Positions 23,448 to 36,641 of a stretch of 64,000 nt of DNA are shown here, in pieces. The DNA lies in NCBI RefSeq assembly GCF_020379485.1, contig NC_063451.1, forward strand, positions 22,550,630 through 22,614,629. The letters are read 5' to 3'. A program made the position numbers and the translations under genes. A model generated the notes under the pieces. The model worked only from the letters and a program-made list of their open reading frames with translations. It searched no databases and was not told the DNA's origin. This stretch comes from Brassica napus (lineage: Eukaryota > Streptophyta > Magnoliopsida > Brassicales > Brassicaceae). Position 1 is the first letter of the stretch; every line of letters begins with the position of its first letter.

Positions 23448-25680
23448 TCTCTATATATTAATTGAGAAGCATTTGAAAAATTAGAACATTAATTTTTTAT
23501 TAATTAAAAAAAATTCCAAATCCTAGGTGGCACTCTAAATGCCTTCTAAATTCCATTTCAAAGAATTCTACAGCATCTAATATAAAGTATAGTTTAATCT
23601 AATGGTGTCACATTATTCCATAACTATATAACACTAGAGAACATTATATTAACCTAAAATATAGGAAGTGTGTATAATTTCCTTAAATAAAAGCTACAGA
23701 ATTACCTAATATGATTTACATATATATGTCAATTAATGATTATGAATAATAAAGATTTGATAACAATTTTTGCATCCTTCTTCATTTTTGTTTAAATTCA
23801 TATTGTTAAAAAAATTAAACAATCACATTAACCATATAATAAAAAATTAATTTTTTTCTTATATGTTATATTTTGAATTTTTTAAAATGACTTTAAATTA
23901 CAAAAATGAAGAAATTTTATATGTTATATACTTTTTTAAAACGACTTTAAAATACAAAAATGAGGACACCTTATATGTTATATTTTTCTTATATGTTAGA
24001 ATTTTCTTATATGTTATATTTTGAATTTTTTTAAAACGACTTAAATTACAAAAATGTAAGTTTTCCTTAAGTATACGACTAAAAACATTAAAATGACATG
24101 TATCAATTCGATGGTTGATTTGAAAGCTTTCAAAACCATATGGAAGATAAAATGTGGAAACAATACTGTTCACTTTTTTCAAGAATGTGTTTGATGGAAA
24201 AAATAAGGTTTTTATGTCATAATTTGTTTATGTCCACTAGAGAACATTATATTATCCTAAAATATAATAAGTGTGTATTATTTCCTTAAATAAAAGCTAC
24301 AGAATTACCTAATATGATTTACATATATATGATAATTAATAATTATGAATAATAAAGATTTGATAACAATTTTTGCATCATTCTTCATTTTTTGTTTAAT
24401 TTTATATTATTAATAAAAATAAACAATCACATTAACCATATAATAAAAAATTAGATTTTTTATTATATGTTATATTTTGAATTTTTTTAAATGACTTTAA
24501 ATTACAAAAATGAAGAAACTTTATATGTTATATTTTTTTAAAACGACTTTAAAATACAAAAATAATGTCACCTTATATGTTATATTTTATTATATGTTAG
24601 ATTTTTTCTTATATGTTATATTTTGAATTTTTTAAAACGATTTTAAATTACAAAAATGTAAGTTTTCCTTAAGTATACGACTAAAAATATTAAAATGACA
24701 TGTATCAGTTAGATGGTTGATTTGAAAGCTTTCAAAACCATATGTAAGATAAAAGTCAAAATAATTCAACTGTGAAAACGATACTGTTCACTTTTTCAAG
24801 AATGTGTTCGAGGAAAAAAATAAGGCTCTTATGTCATAATTTGTTTAATGTCCACTAGAGAATATTATATTAACTTAAAATATAAGAAGTGTGTATTATT
24901 TCCCTAAATAAAAGCTACAAAATTACCTAATATGATTTACATATATATGGCAATTAATGATTATGAATAATAAAGATTTGATAACAATTTTTGCATCCTT
25001 CTTCATTTTGTTTAATTTTATATTATTAAAAAAAATAAACAATTACATTAACCATATAATAAAAAAAAATTAGATTTTTTCTTATATGTTATATTATGAA
25101 TTTTTTAAAATGACTTTAAATTAAACAAAAATGAAGAAACCTTATATGTTATATATATTTTTTAAAACGACTTTAAATTACAAAAATTAGAACACCTTAT
25201 ATGTTATATTTTTCTTATATGTTAGATTTTTTCTTATATGTTATATTTAAAATTTTTTTAAATGACTTTAAACTACAAAAATGTAAGTTTTCCTTAAGTA
25301 TACGACTAAAAACATTAAAATGACATGTATCAATTCGATGGTTGATTTGAAAGCTTTCAAAACCATATGGAAGATAAAAATCAAAATAATTCAACTGTGA
25401 AACAATACTGTTCACTTTTTTCAAGAATATGTTCGATGGAAAAAATAAGGTTTTTATGTCATAATTTGTTTAATGTCCAATCCGATCAACCCATGATGTA
25501 TTAATTATAGTTTTGTTCTATTATTTTTAATAAAAATTGATCCGATCCATCGGAAAGAAATTATTTAATAACAAAAAAAATATTTTTTATATATAAATAA
25601 AATGATCAAATATATAAAAGAAACTATCGGTAATATATACAAATAAACTCACCATGCGCAAAGCGCAGGTCTTATCCTAG
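23448..25680 (+). mobile_element. Helitron, ~2.2 kb, with internal tandem repeats
   Basis: It starts TCTCTATATATTAATTGAG, a common Brassicaceae Helitron 5' end. It ends with a perfect hairpin TGCGC-AAA-GCGCA (25655-25667), then 13 nt to a terminal CTAG at 25680, followed by T. No Rep/helicase coding. The base before the start is T rather than A, so the 5' limit may be off by one. Most of the body is three tandem ~610-bp units. Confidence 0.75.
23631..25472. repeat. Three tandem ~610-bp repeats inside the Helitron
   Basis: Units start near 23631, 24233 and 24852 with CACTAGAGAA(C/T)ATTATATTA. Each carries AAGTATACGACTAAAAA, ATGACATGTATCA and a GAAAGCTTTCAAAACCATATG tract before its end. Within each unit a shorter motif (CTTATATGTTATATTTT plus AAAACGACTTTAAA) recurs three to four times. 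Confidence 0.85.
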
Positions 25681-27484
25681 TTAATTTGTTAATCAAGGAT
25701 TTAAAATATTATCATACTTTAAGAAACTATAAGAAGATTATCTAATATACAATTACAAAATCTTCCATTTTATTGTAATTCACGATACGGCACAAAAGTA
25801 TACATATCCCCAAGATCTTGGTTTCTTTTGCCTCCTCTTTTCCTATGTATACACTCATAAGCATATTAATTAGAATCACATCAGTTCTAATGTTTGAATC
25901 ACTCATCTAAGAGATACGCATGGTGAGTTGTTGAGATCTCCCAAATATTCGTTTGATATCTTTAGTTATACCATTATTGGTGATTAAATTAATTTATTAT
26001 CAACTTTGGGATGCCGTCCAACAAAATCATGATCATGAAATCAGATTGTGTTCCAATAAAGATTGTCTCATGACGTTTAATTTAAGAACAATGGGGTATA
26101 TATTAAGAATTTATAATACTGAAAGCCGATATTATTTCCAACCAGTATACAAAGCATTAACAACAATCGAAAAATACAATTAAAATTCGATCTTATATCA
26201 TTTAGAATACAAATTACATTAATCGAAGAGCTTTGATGGTATTTATATATTAATATTAATTTAAGAACTTAAAACATACTACTGTCTTTAACATTTCAAA
26301 AAAGAATTAATATAATAAGAAACCAATCAAATGAAAAAAAAATATTTTTTCCAATTGGCTAATTTGATCTAGAACTATGTTTGTACACGTACGGATCTAG
26401 TGGTGAACTAAATAATTAAGAGCAAGAGCCAAGACAGCCTACCTCATAGTGTAACATCGTTTTTAGCTTTGTACCTATAAGTGTTGACCAAAATTTTGTG
26501 TGTGTGTGTCCGTGTGGAAGTTAATTTAGCCCCATAATCGTATGATACTGATTTGTAGCCAAACGTATCCTCATGTACGTCCATGTACTTCTCCATCAGC
26601 AGGTGTCATGTCCTCGAGATTCAGATATGATCAAAAAGACTATCATCCTACCTACCCAATCAAGAATTTTTGGGTGAACAGTCGTCATATATATATGATT
26701 CTAAAAGGTTCTATAAAACAAGCACAAATGTGAAAAACAGACATACCTAACTAGATTGCTATTCCATCTCTTATTTTGTGTTTTAGTTTATATATACATA
26801 CGTCACTATTGTTAGTTACTATCTAAATAAATAATTTTATAATTACGATTTTCTGCTAGTGTTCCAAAATAGTTGCATGTAATCTGAGATAGCATTAATT
26901 AGTATATGTCAAAGAGCATATATATCCAATATTGCAGATTTATAAACATAATTTTGAGATATACGAATAGGTTAAGATTTAAAAGGACGGTTGGGCTATT
27001 ATCAGCCTTATCAAATTTAAGTGGATTCGCAGAAAAGCCCATTTATTGAAGAGATACGTTTCCCAAAAAGGTTGTATTTGTAATGGACCGAATGATATAC
27101 AGCAGCAACAAAATATAATTTTGTAGCCCAAATATTTCTTTTAGAATTGTTAAAAAGTAATGGCACTAGCTTCATTTAGTTCTTATAATTACTAGATTCT
27201 TTCATGCTTCAAATTTATTAATTTACAAAATTTTCCACTATATTTACAATATTACTAATTGTTTATATAACATTTTTTAAAGTTGAAACTTAAAGCATCA
27301 AGAAAAAACTCAAAGATCATTAACGGCGAGCATCATTAGTGACAAATAAATATTTTAATTAAAATGTAAAATATAAAAGATTAAATTAATCTAAATAACA
27401 TTAATCCCAATAACAATAATTTTAACATTTCATTTGTGAAAAACTTAAAGCATCATTTTAAAATACAGAGAGATAGTATATATC
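25681..27484. other. AT-rich intergenic DNA, no gene seen
   Basis: Frames at 25953-26183 and 26542-26733 are short and unlike known proteins. A short GT run lies near 26498-26511. Nothing else recognised. Confidence 0.55.
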
Positions 27485-27526
27485 AACAATATTAGAGACA
27501 TAACTCTCACATCGGGTATCGAAAGA

Positions 27527-28932
27527 TGATGTCTTGAGATTTTACATGATTTACTTGCCATTTTCATACTCATTTGAATCACTTAGAATGCATTTAGAGT
27601 CAAATTTGGTGCATAGCATATGCATGTGTGGTATTGTAGGTTTGGTGAGGCTAAGTTGGAGATATGAAGGTTTGGACAAGAAAAATGGACTTGATGGAAT
27701 TGAGTAGATGAGATGGAGTGAAGCTGATGCGGCGCGGACATGAACTGCGGTCTCAAACCGTCCGCAATATGATCCGAGAGACCCAGCCCGTGGGGACAAA
27801 CCGCGGCCTAGCTTCGCGGCCTTAAGCTGTCCGCGGTGATGGACGCGCCAAGCGACGCGGACGACGGGCGCGGGTCAAGCCAAGCCGCGGAATTTGACCA
27901 GAGGCATCATGTTCTGAAGCGTGTACTGCGGCCGTGTAACGCGGCTGGGAGCCGTCCGCGGTGAAGGACGCGGGCGTGTACCGCGGACTGAGGCCATCCG
28001 CGGCCGATGCCGAAACTGACTTGACCACTTGTTTTTCGGGTCAAACCCGGGCTTGTCGGGTTGACCCGGTTCGAGTTTTAAACACTATAAGCACCTTCAA
28101 GACCTATTCTGAGGATCTATCTTGTTTTTCCAGAAAAAGAACACAAAAACTCTACCAAGAGAAAAGCTTGAATCTTTAGTATCTTTTCTTCTTATTTTCT
28201 TGTATTTGTTTGATTGATCACCAATCATGATTAACACCAAATCATCTTTGATTCTTGGGTTTATCATGAAGAGTAGTGAGTAGTTACCTTTGGATTCATG
28301 GGTTAAGGAAGATTAGAGTGATTAAGTGTAGATCTAGGGTGTTTTGTTGTAGATCCTTCTTATTCTTTGCTAGTAGAGTGATCTAAATGCTATTTTAGAG
28401 TTGGCCTCTCTAAAGTTGAGCTCTAGACATTTCATACCTGAAAAGTGTTGATGAAATGTCTGATCCAACTCTCCTAAGCTTTTAACACTCTTTACCAAAG
28501 AGATTTGTTGTTAAAGGTGTTAAAATGGCTATTAGACTTGATTTTAATGATTGCTTAGATGATATTCAACCAAAGAGATTTGATGCTTGAGTTATCTTGG
28601 TGAATGAACATCCATCTAGAGATAGAGTTTGTTTAGGAGTGTATCTAAGCCTAAGGTTGATAGATTGATTGAAAGGTACCACCTTTAGATTGAAACTTGA
28701 TCACCCAAGGTCATTTCCCTTAGCCCATGGGTTCTCCCATCTCATAAAACAAAAGAAAGTTTGTTCTTATTTGCATTTTAGTAGTATTTTAGTCCAAAAA
28801 CATCTTATCACTTGATTGCACTTAGATTAAGTATGAACTTGTATTCTCTTTGATTCAAAATGCTTAGAAATGGATTGACATCTTAAGTACTACTTTGATT
28901 TGAAACATTGGACCCGAGAAAAGTCCATTTCA
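27527..28932 (+). repeat. 5' LTR of the Athila element
   Basis: 1406 bp. It contains a GC-rich island (about 27730-28070) dense in CCGCGG and GTCCGCGG motifs, followed by TTTTAAACACTATAAGCACC near 28076, the best candidate for a core promoter. The two 60-80-codon frames here repeat in the other LTR and are not genes. Confidence 0.96.
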
Positions 28933-28936
28933 AACT

Positions 28937-28949
28937 TGGCGCCGTTGCC
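28937..28949 (+). promoter_or_regulatory. Primer-binding site complementary to tRNA-Asp
   Basis: TGGCGCCGTTGCC, 4 nt after the 5' LTR, complements the last 13 nt of plant tRNA-Asp(GUC). After position 13 the match stops (AATTC instead of GGGGA). Confidence 0.85.
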
Positions 28950-29059
28950 AATTCTAAGTTGTTTTGACATTGAGATTTGGTCCTTACTTGAGACTAAGTC
29001 TTACTTTTATAATATCTAGTTACTGATACTCTATCCTAGTCGTTTCATATCTCAGGTGC

Positions 29060-32000
29060 ATGAACTTGAGGAGCAGAGGCCCAACAAACCTAGTTCCACC
29101 AGTTGAAGACATTAAAGCACTTGAGAGGCAGATTGCAAGGAGAAGAAGAGAAGAAGAGCAAGAGACTCACCTAGACAGATTGGGATTTGTGATGGAACAA
29201 CGTCAGAATCAGCCTCAAGAAGGAGAGGCCATTGGCCAAGGAGCTGCAAACCTTCGGCCACAACACCCACAGCGACAAACTAGAGCCATTGGCACCTATG
29301 ATCAGCCTAATATCCATGGGAACAGGATGGGCATTAGAGCACCAGCTGTGGAGAACAACAACTTTGAGATCAAATCTGGTTTGATCAACATGATAGAGAA
29401 CAACAAGTTTCATGGTCTTGCTTTGGAAGATCCACTTGATCATTTGGACAGATTTGACAAGTATTGTGGTTTGTCCAAAACCAATGGTGTTTCTGAAGAT
29501 GCTTTCAAGCTACGATTATTTCCATTCTCCTTGGGAGACAAAGCCCACACATGGGAGAAGAACATTTCAAGTGACTCTATCACCACTTGGGATGAATGTA
29601 AGAAAGCTTTCCTCACCAAGTTCTTCTCTACTTCAAGGACTGCCAAGCTAAGGAATGAAATATCTGGATTTCAACAAAAGAATCTTGAAATCTTTGGGGA
29701 AGCATATGAGAGGTTCAGAAGCTACTTAAACAGATGTCCGCACCATGGCTTCACCAAAGAGAGCCTGCTTAGTACTTTCTACAGAGGTGTCCTACCAAAG
29801 TATAGAAGCCGGCTTGATACCGCCAGCAATGGATTCTTCCTAGGACGAAATGAAACAGAGGCCGAGGAACTTGTAGAGAACATGGTTCAGAGTGATTCAG
29901 TCTACAATGATGAGCATGATAGGAGCAACAGAGGCAGTGGGGGTGATGACTCCAACACAAAGAGAGAGTTGAAGGCTTTACAAGACAAGATGGATCTACT
30001 TCTTATGGACAGAGCCAAACAAGAGAAAGTGAACTATGTTGGTGACCAGAAACAAGAAGAGGTAGCTATTCTTACTGAAGTTGATGGTCTAGAAGGTCAA
30101 GAAGAGTTGTGCTTTGTAAATGCTAATGGAACATGGTACAAAAAGGAACCTAACTTTCAGTACAACAACTATCAACAAAAGCCCTTCTACAATAACAACC
30201 AACAAGGTGGTTACCAAGCTAGACAAAACTACTCTCAAGGTTTCGCCCCTAAAGGAAATCAGTCTACACAAGGACAAGCCGGATCCTCTACATCTGCCCC
30301 ACAAGAAAGTAGCACTGAACAAATGTTGAAACAAATATTGGAATCTCAAACTAGAAGTGAGAAGCACATTGGGTATGAGCTAAAAAACCTTCATAACAAA
30401 GTTGATGGAGGCTACAATGATCTCAACAACAAATTCTCAAATCTTGCTTCCAACTTCAAAGCTTTGGAGAACCAGTTTGCCTCTATGAGTAGTAACTCCA
30501 AACGTCCTATGGGATCACTTCCCGGAACTTCCGAGCAGAACCCCAAGGAGACAATGAAATCCATAACCCTAAGGAGTGGTAAACAATTGCCTCCTAGAAC
30601 TCTCATTAGGGATAATGAGAACCAAGACGGGGAGGTGGTCATCAATGTGGATGATGATGTGGTTATTGTTGATGAGAAAACCAATGAAGAGATCTTAGAG
30701 AAGATAGTTGAAGCTAAAGGGAAAGGAAAGATTGGAGAAGAAAAGAAAGTTGAGAACAAAAATGAAATCACAACTTCATCAAAAGAAGCTCTGTTCATTC
30801 CTCCGCCATATGAAGCAAAACTTTCCTTTCCTGGTAGATTCAAGAGGCAACTTTTGGAGCAATACAAGGCCTTGTTTGAAAAGCAAATGAGTGAAGTTCA
30901 GATTACCATGCCCATTATTGACGCCTTCATGCTAGTGCCTCAATACAGCAAGTTCCTCAAGGATGCTGTCACCAAGAAGAAGAAAGAGATGGAAGGGATG
31001 GTAGTTCTCACCCATGAATGCAGTGACATTATACAACGGTTAACCATCCCCAAGAAGCTTGAAGATCCAGGCAGTTTCACACTACCTTGTGCCATTGGGC
31101 AATTGACTTTTCAGAAGTGTCTATGTGATTTGGGAGCAAGTGTGAGCCTTATGCCTCTCTCCATTGCTAAAAGGCTTGGGTTTACACAATACAAGAAGTG
31201 TAGACTCTCTCTTGTGCTAGCCGACCGCTCAGTGAAGATTCCCATTGGTATCCTAGAAGATCTCCCTGTTATGGTTGGGAATTGTGAGATTCCTACATAC
31301 TTTGTTGTCTTGGAAATGGATGAAGAACCAACAGATCCTTTGATATTGGGGAGACCTTTCTTGGCTACCGCAGGAGCTGTTGTGAACGTTAAGGAAGGGA
31401 AGATTGATCTTCATCTTGGAAAAGGGGACATCATGCATTTTGATATCAAGGAGGTGATGAAAAAGCCCACTACCCAAAACCAAGCATTCTACATTGAAGA
31501 GATGGAAGCTCTAGCTGAAGAGTATTTGGAGGAATTAGCTATTGAAGACCCTCTTCAACATGCCCTAACAGTTGATAGAGAAACTCAATTGATCGAAGAT
31601 GAGGAGAGTGCAAGGTATGTGAAGATGCTAGACTGCCACAGGGAGAAAAGTGGAGAAGACAACTTCATAGAGCTTCCACAAGAAATTCATCATGCTGCCT
31701 CAGTTGATCAACAAGAGGACCTCCAAGAAGATGATTGGACTGAGCTGAAGGCCCCAAAAGTGGAGATTAAACCTCTCCCCCTTGGTCTAAGGTATGCATT
31801 TCTTGGACCTAATGAAACATATCCTGTCATTGTGAGTAGTGAACTGAGTGAAGACGAATTGTCTAAACTTTTGAATGAACTTAAAAAGTATAGAAAGGCA
31901 ATAGGCTACTCGCTAGATGACATTAAAGGAATATCACCTTCTTTGTGCATGCATAGGATACATCTAGAGGATGAATCTATGACTTCTATTGAACATCAAA

Positions 32001-34705
32001 GAAGGTTGAACCCCAACTTGAAAGATGTTGTTAAAAAAGAGATTTTAAAACTCCTAGACGCAGGTGTAATCTATCCTATTTCAGATAGTAAATGGGTGTC
32101 TCGTATTCATGTTGTCCCAAAAAAGGGTGGAATAACTGTGGTTAAAAATGATGTGAATGAACTAATTCCAACAAGGACAATAACGGGACATAGGATGTGC
32201 ATAGATTACAGAAAACTCAACTCAGCATCTAGAAAGGATCATTTTCCATTGCCATTCATCGATCAAATGCTAGAGAGACTTGCAAATCATCCATATTATT
32301 GTTTTCTTGATGGGTATTCGGGATTCTTCCAAATCCCCATACATCCAAATGATCAAGAGAAAACGACTTTCACATGCCCTTATGGTACCTTTGCTTATCG
32401 AAGGATGCCATTTGGGCTATGTAATGCTCCAGCCACCTTCCAAAGGTGCATGATGTCTATTTTCTCTGATCTCATAGAGGATGTCGTGGAGGTGTTCATG
32501 GATGACTTCTCTGTCTACGGATCTTCGTTTTCTGCTTGTTTGTCGAATCTGTGCAGGGTCCTAAAGAGATGTGAGGACACCAACCTTGTGCTGAACTGGG
32601 AGAAGTGTCACTTCATGGTTAAAGAAGGGATTGTGCTAGGACACAAGATTTCAGAGAGGGGGATTGAGGTAGACAAGGCCAAGATCGAAGTAATGGTTGC
32701 ATTAGCCCCACCAAAGACAGTTAAAGACATTAGAAGCTTCCTTGGTCATGCTGGATTCTATAGAAGATTCATCCAAGACTTCTCAATGATAGCAAGGCCA
32801 ATGACTAAGCTTTTATGCAAAGAAGCTGCATTCAACTTTGATCGGGAGTGTCTAGAAGCATTCAAGAAGTTGAAGGGTAAACTGATTAGTGCCCCCGTTG
32901 TGCGACCACCAGATTGGGATCTCCCCTTTGAGATCATGTGCAATGCTAGTGATTATGCTGTGGGAGCTGTCCTTGGTCAGAAGAAAGACAAGAAGACTCA
33001 TGTGATCTACTATGCAAGTAGAACCCTTGATGAAGCTCAAATGAAGTATGCCACAACTGAGAATGAGTTGCTAGCCATTGTCTATGCCTTTGAGAAGTTT
33101 AGAAGCTACTTGGTTGGGTCAAAGGTCATCGTATACACTGATCACGCTGCGTTGAGACACCTTTTGGCCAAGAAGGATGCTAAGCCAAGACTGTTAAGGT
33201 GGATCCTGCTGCTACAAGAGTTTGATCTTGAGATAAAAGACCGGCCAGGGGTTGAAAATGGTGTAGCTGACGACTTGTCTAGACTAAAGATTGAGTGTGG
33301 GATCCCCATTGATGAAGGGCTTCCAGAAGAACAGATCATGGCAATTAGAGTAGTGGTAGCAGCTTGTGAATCCGGAAAGAAGCTTGAAGAGGTGAAGGCA
33401 ACTGAAGAGAAAGATCCTTGGTATGCCGATTTGGTGAACTACTTAGCCTGTGGAAGAGAGCCATTGGGTCTTGAGGGATATGCCAAGAAGAAGTTCTACA
33501 AAGACGTGAAGAGATACTATTGGGATGAGCCTTACCTCTACATACTTTGTAGGGATCAACTATATAGAAGAGTAGTAGCTGGAGAAGAAATCGATGGGAT
33601 CCTTACGCACTGTCATGGGTCATCCTATGGAGGTCACTTCGCCACTTTCAAAACTGTTGCAAAAGTGCTACAAGCTGGGTTTTGGTGGCCTCATATGTTC
33701 AAAGACACTCAAGACTTTGTATCGAAGTGTGATTCATGCCAAAGGAGAGGAAACATCACCAAAAGGAATGAGATGCCTCAAAACCCAATTCAAGAAGTGG
33801 AGGTGTTTGATGTGTGGGGCATCGACTTCATGGGACCATTTCCATCATCTTTTGGCAACAAATACATCCTTGTAGCCGTTGACTATGTCTCCAAATGGGT
33901 GGAAGCTATATCAAGTCCCACCAATGATTCTAGAGTGGTGATCAAGATGTTCAAAAGCACCATCTTTCCAAGGTTTGGAGTTCCGAGAGTTGTGATCAGT
34001 GATGGAGGGTCTCATTTCATCAACAAGCTGTTTGAGGGTCTTCTCAAGAAGAATGGTGTGAAGCATAAGGTTGCAACCCCTTACCATCCTCAAAACAAGT
34101 GGTCAAGTTGAGATCTCCAACAGAGAGATCAAGTCTATTTTGGAGAAAATTGTGGGAACTACAAGAAAAGATTGGTCTATCAAGCTAGATAATGCACTTT
34201 GGGCTTATAGGACTGCTTACAAGACCCTTTTGGGAACCACACCTTTCAACCTTGTGTATGGAAAGGCTTGTCATCTACCCGTTGAGCTTGAGTACAAGGC
34301 ATTGTGGGCTGTTAAGTTACTGAATTTTGACATCAAGAGTGCCAAGGAGAAGAGACTTCTCCAACTAAATGAGCTTGATGAGATTAGACTGGATGCTTTT
34401 GAAAACTCGAGGATTTAGAGAAAACCAAAGCTTTTCATGACAAGAAGATCTTGAAAAGAGAATTCAATGCTGGAGATCAAGTACTCCTCTACAACTCTAG
34501 ACTGAAGTTGTTTCCCGGGAAGCTCAAGTCAAGATGGTCCGGCCCATTCAAGATCAAGGAAGTTAAACCATATGGAGCAATTGTGTTATCGGACATGAAT
34601 GGTGGAGACTTCACAGTCAATGGACAAAGAGTTAAGCTCTACATGGGAGACACAACAGAGGAGGAACGAATCTTGGTTCCACTCTCCGACCCCATTCCCG
34701 CCTAA
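29060..34705 (+). pseudogene. Athila gag-pol polyprotein gene with two frameshifts near the end
   Basis: An uninterrupted frame runs 29060-34111 (1683 codons) from [15 protein letters not shown] retrotransposon gag domain lies at about residues 110-260. The protease site [11 protein letters not shown] is near 687. Reverse transcriptase has FPFGL-type [11 protein letters not shown] and FMDDFSVYG near 1146. RNase H runs from about 1285 with TENELLAI and YTDHAAL. The integrase zinc region starts near 1516 ([10 protein letters not shown]) and its core has WGIDFMGPF (~1587) and DGGSHFIN (~1648). An extra A in the A-run near 34093 shifts the frame before the third catalytic acid. Reading continues at 34071-34418, is shifted again by a net loss of two bases near 34418, and ends in 34451-34705. 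No CCHC knuckle is evident in gag. Proteins up to the integrase core could still be made; the integrase is broken. Confidence 0.93.
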
Positions 34706-34839
34706 CCAAAAAGAAAGGAAGTCAAGCTAGAGACTTAAAAACAAGCTCACTTGGGAGGAAGTCCCATGTCTATCCTTGTACATAATATTTATATTTATAT
34801 TTTTCTTGTTATTGCTATGTTTCTTTGCTTTATTTCTGG

Positions 34840-35230
34840 TTTCAGGTTCGAGTTTCGGGATTTCCCGACATGATTAGCGGTAACCCGGAAATCTCGGGTT
34901 TTAGGTGGCCGACCGCGGACGTCGACCGCGACCCACGCCCGTCCACGGAAATTAATCTGAGAGGGGCAGTTTGGGACCAAATACCGCGGCCTAGCTCCGC
35001 GGCCTGAAGCTGTCCGCGTCCCAAATGACACAAACCCGCGGCCAGTCCCGCGGCCTTACCCTGTCCGCGAAAGACAGTCCGAGAGGGCCTGTTCTCGTGC
35101 CCAAACCCGCGGCCAGTCCCGCGGCTTCAGCCAGTCCGCGAAATACGGTCCGAGAGGGCCGGTTCTCGCGCCCACATCCGCGGCCAGTCCCGCGGCTTCA
35201 GCCAGTCTGCGTCATCGCCCAGGTAAGTCT
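34840..35230 (+). promoter_or_regulatory. LTR-like GC-rich module after pol, candidate internal promoter/leader
   Basis: The stretch 34950-35020 (ACCGCGGCCTAGCTCCGCGG...GAAGCTGTCCGCG) is clearly related to the LTR island at 27801-27838 (ACCGCGGCCTAGCTTCGCGG...TAAGCTGTCCGCG). Three ~70-bp units with CCGCGGCCAGTCCCGCGG follow (35033, 35103, 35173). The module ends at CAG|GTAAGT (35220-35228), a strong splice donor. It lies about 1.4 kb upstream of the second ORF. Promoter activity is inferred. Confidence 0.5.
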
Positions 35231-36020
35231 CTCTCTCCTTGGTCCGGTTTAACTTAAGTGAACTGAAACCCAATTCCACTTAAACCCGACCCGACCGCCT
35301 CTGAACCTGACCCAATTCGCCCACCTCTCTCCTCTAACTCATACAATCTCTCTCTCTCACTTTGTCACTCTCTCCATCCCATGAACACACTCATTTTTTT
35401 CACTCTTTTTCATACTTTTGCTCACACTCCCAAGATCAAATTCTCAAATCAAAATCATCATCATTTTTTCTCTCAAGAACATTGCCTCCTTTGTAAAAAG
35501 CTTGAATCTTTATATCATAATCTAAGGAAGTTCTTCATATTATATCTTGTTTCTCCTTCTCATAAACATGATGAGCCTTGAATCCATCATTTTTTCTCTC
35601 AAGAACATTGCCTCCTTTGTAAAAAGCTGTCCGCGTCCCAAATGACACAAACCCGCGGCCAGTCCCGCGGCCTTACCCTGTCCGCGAAAGAAAGTCCGAG
35701 AGGGCCTGTTCTCGTGCCCAAACCCGCGGCCAGTCCCGCGGCTTCAGCCAGTCCGCGAAATACGGTCCGAGAGGGCCGGTTCTCGCGCCCACATCCGCGG
35801 CCAGTCCCGCGGCTTCAGCCAGTCCGCGTCATCGCCCAGGTAAGTCTCTCTCTCCTTGGTCCGGTTTAACTTAAGTGAACCGAAACCCAATTCCACTTAA
35901 ACCCGACCCGACCGTCTCTGAACCTGACCCAATTCGCCCACCTCTCTCCTCTAACTCATACAATCTCTCTCTCACACTTTGTCACTCTCTCCATCCCATG
36001 AACACACTCATTTTTTTCAC
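35007..36020 (+). repeat. 397-bp direct duplication (offset 617 bp) in the ORF2 leader
   Basis: 35007-35403 and 35624-36020 are nearly identical, including the GC-rich units, the CAG|GTAAGT donor and the CT-rich tract. The segment between them ends with a second copy of TTTTTTCTCTCAAGAACATTG...AAAAAGCT (35466-35510 and 35588-35628). The second copy is joined there, at a shared AAGCT. Confidence 0.9.
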
Positions 36021-36636
36021 CTCTCTCACACACAAGAACTCATAAAAACTTGAAATCTTTAGTGCATTTTGAAAAGTATCTTGTGATCTTATTGAATCCT
36101 AAGCTAAGCTCCTCTACCATTCTCTTCACAATCCAAGGTATGGTTTTCAAAATACAAGATTTTAGAGTGAAATTTGAGATTTCTTGAATTTCAAAATTCT
36201 TGCTCAACCTTGGTTCCTAATGGTATTAGAAGCTTATTAGAATGGTTTTGGGTTGAAACCCATATCAGTTTCACTCATGAATTGCTTGAATTGAGGATTT
36301 TAGCAATTAGGGTTCTTGAGAAGTGGAGATTTGTAAAATTTTGGGGGAAATTGAAATTGTTAGCTTAAATAGGTGTTATTGAGTGTGAAAATTATATATG
36401 AGAGAGTCTTCTCAATTTGGACAAACTTCATTTCACAAAATTTTGAAAATTCACTCTAGGCAAAATTTAAATATTTAACATTTTTGTATGAGTGTGGTAA
36501 CTTGTTTTGAGTTGTTTCTTGATAATTATGGGTGATGAATGAGGATTATAATCATGCATTTACTCTCTTTTTAACTTAATCATCACTTTGTATTTGCCTT
36601 GAAAATATTCTCACACTCTTTTGAGATTTATATTGT

Positions 36637-36638
36637 AG
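36637..36638 (+). promoter_or_regulatory. Candidate splice acceptor just before the Athila ORF2
   Basis: TTTATATTGTAG|GCAATG puts an AG acceptor 3 nt before the ORF2 start codon (36642). With donors at 35223 or 35840 it would remove a leader intron of about 1.4 or 0.8 kb. Confidence 0.5.
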
Positions 36639-36641
36639 GCA

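Noticed and set aside
30412..30867. 151-codon minus-strand frame
   Set aside because: Shadow of Athila gag-pol.
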